Source: Odobenus rosmarus divergens
Lineage: Eukaryota > Chordata > Mammalia > Carnivora > Odobenidae
Direction: 5' to 3'
NCBI RefSeq assembly: GCF_000321225.1
Contig: NW_004450943.1
Coordinates: 273,744-337,743, forward strand
Length of the DNA: 64,000 nucleotides
The notes below the pieces were generated by a model that did no database searches, was not told where the DNA came from, and worked only from the letters and a program-made list of their open reading frames with translations. Positions 21,661 to 32,199 of this stretch are shown piece by piece; position 1 is the first letter of the stretch, and every line of letters starts with the position of its first letter. A program made the position numbers and the translations under genes.

Positions 21661-21951
21661 TTTTTCTTCAGTGTAAAGGATCTCTCCTAACTTTTTTTTC
21701 CCTGTAATTTAGGTCTGTTGGTGATCAGTTCTTTCAGCTTTTTCTCAAAACATCAATTTCTCCCCCCTTTTCCCTTTCAAATCCACTGTTTTTTTTCTTT
21801 TTGTTGTTGTTGTTGTTTTTTGTAAGATATTTTTGCTGGGTAGAGAATTCTAGATTAATTTTTTTCTTTAGTACTTTACGGATTTATCTTCTTGCTTATC
21901 CATGGGTTTCTGTTCCTGTTCTATAGAGGGCCAATTTTCTTGTATCCAATT
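21661..21951 (-). mobile_element. Old LINE-1 continuation, with a segment duplicated at 24.16 kb
   Basis: 'GGTCTGTTGGTGATCAGTTC', 'GATATTTTTGCTGGGTAGAG' and AATTCTAGATTAATTTT are familiar old L1 3' sequence. The last part (21901-21956) is identical at 55 of 56 positions to 24156-24211, far more similar than the age of the surrounding L1 would predict. Confidence 0.55.
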
Positions 21952-22229
21952 AAGAAGCTTAGTGATTTTGTTAATTTTGGCCATTCTAACTGGTGTAAGG
22001 TGGTATCTCATTGTGGTTTTGATTTGTATTTCCCTGATGGCTAGTGTTACAGAAGGGGGTGGGTGGGGTAACCGGGTGATGGGTATTAAGGAGGGCACAT
22101 GTTGTGATGAACGCTGGGTGTTATATGCAACTAATGAATTGTTGAATACCACATCAAAAACTTATGATGTACTATGTGCTGACTAGCTGAACATAATAAA
22201 AAAAAGGGAAAAAAAAGAAGTTTAGTGAT
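21952..22229 (+). mobile_element. Carnivore LINE-1 insertion with 5' inversion (twin priming)
   Basis: About 21967-22046 is antisense L1 ORF2 ('GGCCATTCTAACTGGTGTAA', GGTGGTATCTCATTGTGG). It switches abruptly to sense L1 3' UTR from about 22050 ('GGGTGATGGGTATTAAGGAG', GGGCACATGTTGTGATG), ending in AACATAATAAAAAAAAGGG and an A-rich tail. The target duplication is AAGAAGCTTAGTGAT at 21952-21966 and AAGAAGTTTAGTGAT at 22215-22229 (14 of 15). Opposite-facing halves within one duplication are the mark of twin priming. Two overlapping 94-codon frames are products of the junction. Confidence 0.85.
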
Positions 22230-22244
22230 CAAGTTTAGTGATCA

Positions 22245-23525
22245 TTTTGTCATCTCTATTCTGCTATTGAGTCTATCTATTGAGTTTTAAATTTCACTTA
22301 TATTAGTTTTAAATTCTAAAATTTCCATTTGTTTCTTCCTAAGGTCTTACATTTCTTTGCTGATACTTCTTATTTTTCCATTTGTTTTTGTCCATATTAT
22401 TTTTTTGAGCATTTAAAAAATTACCTACCTTTAAGGCTTTGTCAGATAATTCTAACATCTGTGTCATTTTGGTGGTGATATTTTTGTCTTTTCTCATGTG
22501 AGCTGATACTTGCCTTGTTTATCACGTGCTGAGTAATTTTGCATCGTATCCTGGGTATTTTGATTACTATGAGACTCAGTCTTGGTAAAGACTGTGAAAA
22601 AAGTTGGTATTTTTGTTTTAGAAGGAAATTGACCTGGTTAGGGTCAGGCTGCTAGTTTCAATCTGTTTTCTGTGAGCAGTGTTTCCAATATCTGTTAAAT
22701 TTTCAGATCCTTAGCAGTACTCTTTGGATTTGGCCCATGTGTTTGCAACCTAATGGCTTATCTGGAAGCTAAGTGATGGTTTATTTGATTTCAAATTACT
22801 GGTATGCTATTTAGGATTAGACCCAAGCATGATCAGGGCTGAGCTCAGGAGTTTGTAAAAACTTTATGGGTTTGCATTTCCAAGTTCTCTTTTTTGCCAT
22901 CTTTCAAGTACTTTTTTGTTTTCCAGGGCTCCCCTTTTCAGTCTTCTATCCAGAAATCTAGGGGCATTAGTTAATCCTGTCTGCTGCCTCTGCTACTACT
23001 CCTATGTCCAAAATCAATTAACAAGGACAGGAGAGAGAACGAGCAAGAGTGAGAGCGTGAGAGCAAGCAAGCAGCTCCATTGGTAGAAAAAATTTAAGCT
23101 CCCCTCAAAGTTTTGGCTCCTGAGGACTTCTGTTGCTGCTACTACTGTGAGCTTGTTTGGAGGCTGGGGTGCTCAAGAATGGAGCAAAGAAAAAAAATTG
23201 GGATTTCTCTACTCCATCTGAGCGTTGGGAGTTCCATTTCCCTCTCTTGGAACCAGAACTACTAAAGCTACTCCTGAGCATTCTCTGTACCTAGGTGCCA
23301 ACTTTTGAGTTTGGGGTTGCATTGAGATAAGGTTGGGGAATATTGGTGGGAAAAAGGGGTAACCTTACGCTGCTTCAGTGATACTTTGAATTCTCTTCTG
23401 CTTGCTACTATTTAATTTGCAGTTTTCAGACAGCTTTATCATGTATTCTGTCCAGGTTTTCAAGCTGCATTCGCTGGGAGAGCAAGATAGTGGGCGCCTA
23501 TTTCACCTTACCCCAAACTAGAACC
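22245..23525 (-). mobile_element. Old LINE-1 (L1M) antisense, highly diverged
   Basis: 'GCTTTGTCAGATAATTCTAA', 'CATCTGTGTCATTTTGGTGG', 'GCTGAGTAATTTTGCATCGT' and ATCCTGGGTATTTTGATTAC belong to the old L1M 3' UTR, continuing the element broken by the insertion at 21952-22229. The stretch from about 22850 on is less certain. A purine tract with GAGAGCGTGAGAGCAAG lies at about 23030-23070. Confidence 0.55.
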
Positions 23526-23859
23526 TTCAACCCTATTTTTTTCCCTTTTTAAAAAATTTTATTTTATTATGTTATGTTAGTCACCATACACTACATTAGT
23601 TTTTTTTAAAGTCAGTAGTGTTTTATTTTTTTAAATTTTTAAATTTTTTATTGTTATGTTAATCACCATACATTACATCATTAGTTTTTGTTGCAGTGTT
23701 CCATGATTCATTGTTTGTGCATAACACCCAGTGCTCCACACAGAATGTGCCCTCCTTAATACCCATCACTGGGCTAACGCATTCCCCCCATTCCCCTCCC
23801 CTCTAAAACCCTCATTTTGTTTCTCAGAGTCCTTGGTCTCTCATGTCAACCCTGTTTTT
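23526..23859 (-). mobile_element. Carnivore LINE-1 3' end, doubled, within one target duplication
   Basis: Antisense L1 3' UTR (CATGATTCATTGTTTGTGCA, 'AACACCCAGTGCTCCACAC', 'ATGTGCCCTCCTTAATACCC'). The target duplication TTCAACCCTATTTTT (23526-23540) is matched by TCAACCCTGTTTTT (23846-23859). The L1 end is present twice: ATGTTAGTCACCATACACTA at about 23573 and ATGTTAATCACCATACATTA at about 23656, with T-rich tail before each. Confidence 0.85.
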
Positions 23860-24155
23860 TATATGATCTGGTCCTATAATTTCTAAAACACTTATAATGC
23901 TAATATTGTTTATCCCCTCTCTGGCTTCAAAGTAGTAGTTATTTTCTCCTTTTTTGTTGTTTTCTGTTTCCTCTACATTCTAAGAGAGCTTCCTAAGTTT
24001 TTCTCCTACGTGAAAGATTTCATATTTTAAAAGTAGTTCTACTGTTTATTGTGTCAAAGGAGATTTTAGTGCTGTTAATTAATTTTTGGTCTCTTTTCAA
24101 TAATTCCTCACCCCGCCTATCTCCCTTTTGATCTCTTCCAGATTCACTTGTACCT
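23860..24155. other. Probable remainder of old LINE-1
   Basis: AT-rich sequence consistent with continuing L1M, but with no diagnostic phrase strong enough for me to be sure. Confidence 0.35.
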
Positions 24156-24180
24156 CATGGGTTTCTGTTCCTGTTCTATA

Positions 24181-24616
24181 GAGGGCCAATCTTCTTGTAT
24201 CCAATTAAGAATGCAGAACAATTTTCTAGGAATGTATTCTAGGTCCTACAGGAAATCATTTTTATAGTCTTCTCTTACTTTGGATCTTCAGGATAGTTTT
24301 TTTGTTTTTTTTTTTTTTTTTTATTTTTTTCCTTAAATAGGGAAAGAGCATTTCAAATATAGTGTTGTGGATAATACATAGAGGGCCAATCTTCTTGTAT
24401 CCAATTAAGAATGCAGAACAATTTTCTAGGAATGTATTCTAGGTCCTACAGGAAATCATTTTTATAGTCTTCTCTTACTTTGGATCTTCAGGATAGTTTT
24501 TTTTTTTTTTTTTTTTTTTTTAGTTTTCTCCTTTAATAAGGGAAGAGCATTTCAAATATAGTGTTGTGGATAATACATACATAGCATTTCAAATCTAGTG
24601 TTGTGGACAATACATA
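24181..24616. repeat. 200-bp tandem duplication with poly-T core plus a partial third unit
   Basis: Unit 1 is 24181-24380 and unit 2 is 24381-24579; both start GAGGGCCAATCTTCTTG and end ATAATACATA. They are nearly identical outside the poly-T stretch, where length and flanking bases differ (about 24297-24330 versus 24499-24530). A third partial unit of 37 bases (24580-24616) repeats only the end, with two substitutions (ATCTAG for ATATAG, GACAAT for GATAAT). The unit does not look like a known transposon in itself. Confidence 0.95.
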
Positions 24617-24732
24617 AATTCTAAATGGCCTTTGTATTCACTCCTCAGTCAAATCTGTACTAGAGGAGAAGTTGATGTAAGTATCTTCTGTAAAGTTCCT
24701 AGTGCTCAGTGGGCTTTATCCAGGAGTTGCCA

Positions 24733-24875
24733 GATTTAGCAAATAAAAATGTAGTACACCCAGTTAAATTTGAACTTCAAAAGTGTAGGACATACTTCTA
24801 TTAAAAATTATTCATTCTTTATCTGAAATTCAAATTTAGCTGAGTGACCTGTATATTATTTGGCAACCATAATCC
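24733..24875. mobile_element. Palindromic short DNA transposon (MITE)
   Basis: The left side, AGTTGCCAGATTTAGCAAAT to CCCAGTTAAATTTGAACTT, is mirrored by AAATTCAAATTTAGCTGAGT to ATTATTTGGCAACCA. The whole therefore forms an imperfect hairpin around CATACTTCTATTAAAAATTA. This is the known mammalian palindromic element with a GTTGCCAGATTTAGC end; I do not recall the name securely. Confidence 0.7.
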
Positions 24876-25303
24876 AGAGTGACCAGGCCAGAATGAAATA
24901 GTCTCATCTCCCATTCCTTCTATTTACCTCCATAACAAGAGAGAGAGAGTTCATGAAGAACAGAGAGTTTATGAAAAGCCATAATCTTCGGGGTGTTCCT
25001 TTCTCCTTCTTCTCTATAAGAGAGGAAAATCTTATCATATCGCTTCTGAGGAGTCACAGGTGGTCCACTTTATCCTAACACAGAAATAAGTGTTGGGCTT
25101 CATTCACATTGACTGTGATTTATATTTATTTACATTTTTATGGCCTCGATGTCATTCTTAAAAGATCCTACTTTAAAATTGTATATTAGGCACAAATCAG
25201 AGCCAAGTTTTTTGGAAGAATTTTTAGAAGTCATGGTCTCTGGTATCTAGACTAGAGAGGGAACAGTGTAAAGACGAAGAAATAAGTGGTTGTTTGGTAA
25301 ATA
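24876..25303. other. Unique non-coding sequence
   Basis: Includes a short GAGAGAGAG run near 24940. No gene or repeat named. Confidence 0.4.
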
Positions 25304-25793
25304 CAGGTATGCCCTGCTTTTGAAAAGTTCATATTATGCCACTTAGCTTTTATGAAAGACCTACATTTGTGCCTGTTTTCACTAACCTGAAAGAAATCCA
25401 AAGATTTTTATGTTTATGGAAAAAAGATAAAAAACAAAAATAGTATTCAGTATTTGTTTTGCAGTGAGCCATTACAGAGGCAGCACACACCCTGAGCACT
25501 GAGAGGGGCACCCCTAAACTCTTTCCCCAGGAACTATACTCAGCATCTCAGCACCAAGCTACCATAGCTTTGAATTGTGTCTGTGTGCTTGTGTGCTTTA
25601 TTTCCCTCTATTTTGTGCATCTGTTAGCAAGATGTGTCCTAAGATATCAGAAGAGCCTAAGAAAGGTTATTTTTTGGGTCTGGGAATGTCCCCCCCCCCC
25701 AGTTTTTCCATATAAATTAATGGTAATTGTTCTTCACTTTATACTATTTGATTTCATAGGAACACACTACTTTCGGATAGTGGGGTAAACCTG
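25304..25793. mobile_element. Tc1/mariner (Tigger-like) non-autonomous DNA transposon
   Basis: Bounded by TA dinucleotides at 25302-25303 and 25794-25795. The ends are inverted: CAGGTATGCCCTGC at the left, and GGGGTAAACCTG at the right, which reads CAGGTTTACCCC on the other strand. Inner text 'CACTTAGCTTTTATGAAAGA' and 'GTTAGCAAGATGTGTCCTAA' matches a common family of eutherian elements. A run of about 12 C lies at 25690. The 72-codon open frame within it is not a gene. Confidence 0.8.
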
Positions 25794-26099
25794 TAATAGA
25801 GATAGCAAGGAGATAGATGCTTTAGATAGTTTATTATCTTCAATAAACATTCCAAGCAGTTTGGGAGGGGTAGGCCAGGTCAAGCTTAGCACAAATGAAA
25901 CAATTAGCAAACTAAGATGCAAATTATTATATGCTCCTGAGCTGTAAGTAGGCTAGGAAAGCTACAAAAAGAATAAGCTTTGTGTGCTTGGGAATCAGGA
26001 CACAGGGTGTGGCTGGCTTATTTAGGTTTGGGAAAGCCTGAGTTGAACTTTCAAGAATGGAAAATATGACATGCTTGAGCTGGTATTTAAGCTGTGTCA
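25794..26099. other. Unique non-coding sequence
   Basis: Nothing recognised. A 75-codon minus-strand frame at 25927-26154 extends into the next L1. Confidence 0.4.
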
Positions 26100-26940
26100 G
26101 CACTTCGGACAAACAAAGGGTTAATATCCTTAATCTATAAGGAACGCCTACCAATCAATAAGAAAGAGATAAGCCCAGCAATTGAAAAATGGGCACAGGA
26201 CATGAATAAATGACAAAAAAAGAAATACAAGAGGATAATGTATGAAAAATGTCTAACCTCATCAGTATTCAGTGATAAGCAAATAAAAACAAGATACAAT
26301 TTTCTGCCTACTCAATTGGGAAATACTTTTAAAGTGGTTTAGATGGGAATACCCAGTATTGGTGAGAATGCAGAAATGGGCATCCTTACACACTGCTTTT
26401 GGGAGGGGAAAATGATTCTATATGTCTGAAGATATATTTAGAAATATATATCAAGAACTTTAAAATGGTTTCAAACTTTTTGATGAAATAATAATGCCTC
26501 CAGGAATTTATCATTAGGAAATAATTATAGATGCACACAAGGATCTGTATACAAGGATATCTGTTGCAGTATAATTTACAATACAACAATAACAAAAAGG
26601 GAAGTACCTGCATGTTCTACTGAGCAGAGATGGAATGGGGCATATAATGGATGAATGCTAGAGAACCATTAGAAGTTATACTGTCAGAGAATGTTTAGTC
26701 GCACAGGAAATGTGGGTAAAAACTTTAAATGCAGTGTACCTATTATAAATCTAATTCTGTGAATGAAATAGATAACTGTATGGAAATATACTTGAAGGAA
26801 ATGTACTTGAAGTAAATACACTAAAGGATGTTAACCCTGAGTGGTAGGATTATGAGTGATTTAAATTTTCACATATATCTATATCTATATCTAAACACTT
26901 ATGAATATACATTATATTAATTTTCCATTATTTTTTCAAA
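26100..26940 (+). mobile_element. Old LINE-1 (L1M), ORF2 end and 3' UTR
   Basis: Sense order: 'GGTTAATATCCTTAATCTAT', AAAAATGGGCACAGGACATG, 'AACCTCATCAGTATTCAG', 'TTGGTGAGAATGCAGAAATG', 'CACTGCTTTTGGGAGG', then 'TTATCATTAGGAAATAATTA' and GGATATCTGTTGCAGTATAA. The ORF2 reading frame is destroyed by stops and shifts. It ends in an AT-rich stretch with CTATATCTATATC. Confidence 0.9.
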
Positions 26941-27334
26941 GAAAAGCATTAGAAGTCAGAACAAAAAGCATACATGCTATTTGAAAAATGTATATATACT
27001 GTTAAACATTATTTCAGTGAGAAAAAGCAACAAGTAAAATAATTACTTGTGTTGGTAAAATACCTGTTTGAGTTAGTATTCAATTTTTCAACTGGTTGCT
27101 AAGGTATTGTGTATACATGGTTCAATAGGATTTCTTTTCTTTAGGAATTTTGAAGCTGCTGATTAGAACCAGCCAAAAAATTGCTTACTATGACATATAA
27201 ATTCTGGGCATTCATACTCAATCTCCAAGTTCAGGTAGAACCCCATCTTAGTGAAGGTACTATTCAAGTTATTTTTTCTTCTGTGCTGTCCTTGGCTTAG
27301 TCTACTCCATGTGGCTCTGAACACTTTGTGTCAA
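26941..27334. other. Unique non-coding sequence
   Basis: No gene or named repeat. Confidence 0.4.
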
Positions 27335-27440
27335 GGACTTTGACTGATTCATCCTTGAATTCAGTGGCATCCATCTGTGGATGGCATATAGCAGGTGGCC
27401 CAGCAATGCCGATTGGCTGGTGAATGAATGAATAAGTGAA
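27335..27440 (+). mobile_element. LINE-2 3' end fragment
   Basis: CATCCTTGAATTCAGTGGC, 'GGATGGCATATAGCAGGTGG' and GCTGGTGAATGAATGAATAA follow the L2 terminus loosely. Confidence 0.45.
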
Positions 27441-27544
27441 TATGGAGAAGTGGCTCTTACTAGATAGTGTCTCAGCAAGTAGAAATATAATATCCTTAAA
27501 GGAAAGGTGGTGACTACACTGAGTTAATAGTGCTCTTAAAGCTG

Positions 27545-27745
27545 GACATTGGAATCATCCAGATTTTGGGTTAAATACGGGCTTTATTCCTTCGATGCTG
27601 TGTGAGGTTGAGCACGTCACTTAACTCATCTGATCTTAAGTTTCCTGATCTGCAAGATGTAAAATAGATACTATCTTCTTTCGTGAAAGAGTACATACAG
27701 GGACTTCATAGAGTTCCTGGTGCATAATTCCTATTCAGTTAATGG
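27545..27745 (+). mobile_element. MIR SINE
   Basis: 'GTTAAATACGGGCTTTATTC', GTGTGAGGTTGAGCACGTCA, 'CTTAACTCATCTGATCTTAA' and GTTTCCTGATCTGCAAGATG keep MIR order in the sense direction. Confidence 0.8.
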
Positions 27746-29174
27746 TAGCTGATAATGATAATCGTCATAAATGATATTATAATTGATAAAAATAATTTGC
27801 TAAGTAAAATCCTCAATCAACTGGTTTAATAGGTTGCCTTCTTAAAGTGATTTGTTTCCTTTTTCCCCCCACTCGTATTGATTTAGTTATGTATCCAACC
27901 CAAGGAGACATCAAAGAGAACTACCTCTCAGTACCCCATCCTCTACTTCTTTCCTTCAGGAAATTCCTTATTTCTAAATTGTTGAGCCTCAAGATCTGAC
28001 TTATGTGACTGACCCAATATGTTGACCTCACACTGCTTTACGCTAGTTTTGCTTTCAAAGTAGCTCAAAAGCGTCAGTGAAGCCCACCCTTTGCCCCCTG
28101 CTCCTTCCTCTTTGTTTTCAGCAGCAGAAACTGCTGGGTTGTGTCTCATCCCCCATTTGTCTTTGTGTTTGGCACATTTGGGGAAGCAGGCAGACCCTCA
28201 ATCCCCCGGCTGGGAGGTGAAGACTTCCACCAGCTATTTTTAAGGAGACGCTTTGGTTGAGAATCGGAGAAACTGACCCTTATTTTGGTCTCCTGCAGAC
28301 TTAGTCTCAGAGAAATGGAGTTCTGGGGGTATGAGTCTGGGGGGTGCCCGCTGCAGTCTTTCTCTGAGACACTTCTTTTCTTTGTTTGAATTTCAAGGTT
28401 ACAAAAGTCAGGATTCAAGGATAACTATGAAAGATCAGCTGGTAAATGTGTTCACAAGTGAGAGAAAAAGAAAGCCAAATGAATGTTAAAACCTTTTTTG
28501 AAGCAGAACAGAAACAGAGCTTTTGATCCTTTATCACGGAACAACAAAACATTCGCATGATCTCCACGTGTCTGAGCTTTCCCGTGTCCCTCTGTGTGCA
28601 CATATATGTCCATATGCCCACACACAGACATGCATGGGCGAATTCACACACACTTCCTTTTCTCTAAAAGCTGTATCCCCCCCACCCCACGCACACACGG
28701 ATTTCATTCTTTTCGTTTCTTTCTTTTCTTTTTTCTTCTCTCTATTTTTTTGATATTTCAAAGCTGGCAGTTCAGGAAATGGCTGGAACTGCCACATCTC
28801 TGTTCTTGCTAAAGAAATCAATGCTAATCCTATTACTGGCAGTTATCACCTATCCCAGAACTCACAGCTAAAAGAAAAAAACACACTGAGATGTCAAAGT
28901 AAGGGGGAAAAAAGGCCTGGGGAGGAGGGGGGCACCCTTCATTCACTTTCAAATAGTGATTGTTTTCTCTCTCTTCTTTTTGATCATCTTTTTTTCTCAT
29001 GTTAGCAGAGAAACCAAACTATAAAACACCTGTGTTCACACAACATTACAGGTCTGATTTAAAACCACATGAGTCCAAGTATGGGCTCTAATTTAGACTT
29101 ATCTTTCTCCAGTGTGCCTTGACAAAGCACGGATAAAGAATATTTATCAAGGCTCCTAGTTTTATTAATAACAA
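27746..29174. other. Unique sequence, partly GC-richer, possibly containing constrained DNA
   Basis: 28150-28440 is richer in G+C with isolated CpGs (CCCCCGGCTGGGAGG, GAGACGC, GGGTGCCCGCTGC). 28560-28760 has CACACA/ATGCCCACA low complexity and a pyrimidine run. Several opposed open frames (72-95 codons) arise from that low complexity. I see no exon, but this is among the better places to look for conservation. Confidence 0.35.
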
Positions 29175-29370
29175 TAATAATGACACATAGCATTTAATGA
29201 TCACTGTGCTAGGTGCTCTGTGCAAATCATCTTATGAAATACAATACGCCTCTGATGTAGGTGTGATAAGCATTCCCATTTTAGAGATTTAGAGATTAAA
29301 GCATGAGTTTTCCTCATTTTAGCTGAGTGACCTAGGGAGGAAGAGGCAGAGCCTGGTTCTGCATCTAATT
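29175..29370 (-). mobile_element. MIR SINE
   Basis: 'CACTGTGCTAGGTGCTCTGT', 'CATCTTATGAAATACAATAC', CATTCCCATTTTAGAGATTT and 'AGCTGAGTGACCTAGG' show antisense MIR with a small internal disturbance. Confidence 0.75.
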
Positions 29371-29734
29371 GGCTACAGTATGGTACCCATGCTCTCCCCA
29401 CTGTCTTCCTCTACCTCTAGCCTTCCTCAACAAGGCAGCCCATGAAGAGACAGGGAAACATTTAGGATCGAGAATTTGCTATTTCTGAGCTTTCGGGAAG
29501 TTTTTTCAGAAAGTCAAACAAATCTGATACGGTTGGGTTCTTCCCTCCTTACGATGATAGCCATTCTCATATATGCATCTCTCATTCCTCCCTCTGATCC
29601 AGTTATATATAATTGGATATACACAGCTATGAGTGCTTGGGAATCTTTACAAAATAACAGAAGGGAGCTAATTCAACTGGATTAATTGGCACCAGCATCC
29701 TTAAATTGACAACCTATACATACTACTAGTCTGA

Positions 29735-29905
29735 AGATTACACTTTGAGAAGCAACCTTAGTGTGCAGTGTGCATATCATCTGGGAGCTTGTTAAAAATG
29801 TAGAATTCCAGGCCCCACCCCAGAGCTACTACATCACAGCCTGCATTTTCACAAATCCCTAGGTGATTTCTAAGTATATTCACATTGGAGAAGCACGGGT
29901 CTATG
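29735..29905. mobile_element. hAT-Charlie short transposon (MER5A-like)
   Basis: 'ACACTTTGAGAAGCAACC', 'CATCTGGGAGCTTGTTAAAA', 'GAATTCCAGGCCCCACCCCA' and 'CCTAGGTGATTTCTAAGTAT' match the well-known element with imperfect terminal repeats. Confidence 0.8.
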
Positions 29906-29949
29906 CTACCTCTGTCCTGCTGAAGAAAACCTCCCTTATGTTCGGACCC

Positions 29950-30040
29950 TACCCTTTTGTCTGTGAGTCCTGCACCTAGCACAATGCTTGGCCCACAATG
30001 GGAGCTCACAGATGTCCAATGAATGAATGACCAAATGAAC
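29950..30040 (+). mobile_element. LINE-2 3' end fragment
   Basis: 'CCTGCACCTAGCACAATGCT', TGGCCCACAATGGGAGCTCA and CCAATGAATGAATGACC are the L2 terminus. Confidence 0.75.
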
Positions 30041-30539
30041 CACCTATTTTACCAATTGATAGGGAAGGACAACTCATGTGAACTATTCACATTCAAACAA
30101 CCGTGACAGAGTTGGTCCAAGAGTGACTAAAGACATGCAAATACTTCTTTCCATCACCAGGCATATTTGCAGGCTCTTTGCTACTGGTTCTTATCTAGTG
30201 TCCCCGAGATATTCAATGCTTCAACTGTCCTTTAGTCAATCCATTGATATGTATTGAGTTGCAAGGAACTGTACTGAGCATGCAACCATAAGAGAAGGAA
30301 GGAATACTTTATGACAATGGGAAAAATGACATTTACTTCTCTAGCATTGAAGATGGAAAATAACTTGTTTTCTGGATTGTTAAATGTCTTGTGCCAATGG
30401 GAAGGATTGTTCTGGGCTGGATTCCTGTTCCCCATGGACTATTTTCCCCTAAGATAAGAATGAATAATCATAAAATATTCATAATATTTGTATGAATAAT
30501 TATAATAAAATATTCATAATATTCATTATTTAGTAATTA
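30041..30539. other. Unique sequence with an AT-rich imperfect tandem duplication
   Basis: At about 30460-30525 a TGAATAAT...AAAATATTCATAATATT unit of about 35-40 bases occurs twice. At 30232-30300 there is a decayed 'GATATGTATTGAGTTGC...' stretch of the unnamed old repeat class. Confidence 0.45.
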
Positions 30540-30700
30540 TAATAGAAGTTTCTAGGAACTTTATTGAATGTTTTACATGAATTATCCAATTCAATCCTAA
30601 GGCATCTATTACTGTTTTGCATATGTAGATACTGAAGCCTAGGGAAGGAGTAAATGGCAGAATCAGAATCTGGACACAGCTTTTTCTTTTTGTTCCTAAC
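30540..30700 (-). mobile_element. MIR fragment
   Basis: 'TACATGAATTATCCAATTCA', 'ATCCTAAGGCATCTATTACT' and GATACTGAAGCCTAGGGAAG are antisense MIR core, ending 'CAGAATCAGAATCTGGAC'. Confidence 0.7.
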
Positions 30701-32199
30701 CACTGCTTAATTCTGATGTAGTCAGTTAGTAATATATTTCATATTATTCTTGGTTTCTCCTATACCAGGAATAAAATATCAATGTATAACAGGTACAAAC
30801 ATGATCACTGTTTCAGTTCTTGCAATCTCCCCTTCAGCCTTTTTTTCTTCTGAGAAGAATTTTCTTCTTTGTTGTACAGAATCCAGGTAAAAAATAAAGC
30901 AGGAGAACCTTCTAAATGAAAGAAACCAGAGAAGCTAGAGGAAATGCATAATAAGCTGAAAGAAATGGTAATTAGAAAGGGAGAGAGAGGAGAGAGAAAG
31001 GTGGGGGGAGCAGAGAGACTGGGCACTTGATAGTAGCCAGCATGTTTGAGGGTTAGATGTTGAAAGGGGGAAGGAGAAATATTTGAGGGCAGGCTGTGTT
31101 CTATGTGGAGGACACTGAAAAAGTAGTCCTGGAGAGAGAAGTTTCAAGATTTTCTACTTCAAATAAATTGCACATTTTCCTTTGACACCTAGTTTTTTGA
31201 GATACCTAATAAAATTTCAAATAGTTTATGTAGTACAAAGAATGAACCACATGGGACTATGAGATTTATTTGTTATAGTCCTGATTATTTATTATGAATT
31301 TATGATCCCTGATTTAGATTGTCTAATATTTAATAGGCATGTACTATAGGTGAGGCCTCTGTGGGCTCTGCTGGTTTTTTTCTCTTTTGTGCTCTGCAAT
31401 TGCTTTAGGGCTAGTATTTTAAATCTAATTTATTTTATATTATAAAATTGTCTTGAGAGTTTAAGTGCTGGAAAACAAAACAACAAAAAAAAATTGTCCT
31501 ATGGGACTTTTAACTTCAGCTTCTTCTGCCCAGCTGTACTGATTGTAGATGCCCAGAACCTCACTGGTAACAAGGTGGAATGGGAGTCAGCGGTGGGAGA
31601 AAATGAGCCGGAGCCCACAAGGGCTCATTATCACATTTCCTCACACAATTTGGAATTGCTGCCTTGCTCAGTTCTCTTAATTTTAAAAACCAAATAAGAA
31701 AGAATTTATCATACCAGTGTTAAATGCATATGATTGCCTCCATAGGGAAGATCTAATTCTCAGGACAGAGAGGTAGGAAATGCTGTTAAGTGTGACAAGC
31801 CCAAAGGCCATGCTGATCACTGTGATGCATTTGATTTAATCCTGGATGTTGGGGGACTTAGGAAGCTCAGCCTCAGCTCATGGCCCAAGTTCTCCCAACA
31901 GCTTATGAAATGCTAATACAGTTAGCAACCCGGGATGATCTCATCTCAGTCAAGAGGCCAGAGAAGACCCAGGCTTTTATATCTTCATCATCCCAACAAT
32001 AATACCAGCTGGGACTTACATAGTTTCAAAATTCCTAACTTGGATCATATATTCAACCACCACCACCACTGCCAGCACCACCACCACCAAAACAAACATT
32101 TCTTGAAAAGTAGATACTATTCAGTTCCTCTTTATCATCTCTTAGTTTCACTGTCAAGACAACTTCCCAACTAGCTTCCCTGTCTCTGGTCTGCTACTG
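30701..32199. other. Unique non-coding sequence with a CAC/CCA trinucleotide patch
   Basis: A GAGAGAGAGGAGAGAG run lies at about 30980-31000. A (CAC)n-like patch at 32056-32091 (CCACCACCACCACTGCCAG) creates a histidine-rich open frame (31935-32174) which I treat as low complexity. No gene found. Confidence 0.4.

Noticed and set aside
24181..24616. CRISPR-like or satellite array
   Set aside because: Only two complete 200-bp units and one stub, with no short repeat/spacer order; this is a eukaryotic tandem duplication.
25690..25702. C-run as a G-quadruplex
   Set aside because: A single homopolymer run inside a Tigger-like element, without four separate tracts.
31935..32174. Histidine-rich open frame
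   Set aside because: Produced by a CAC/CCA trinucleotide patch.
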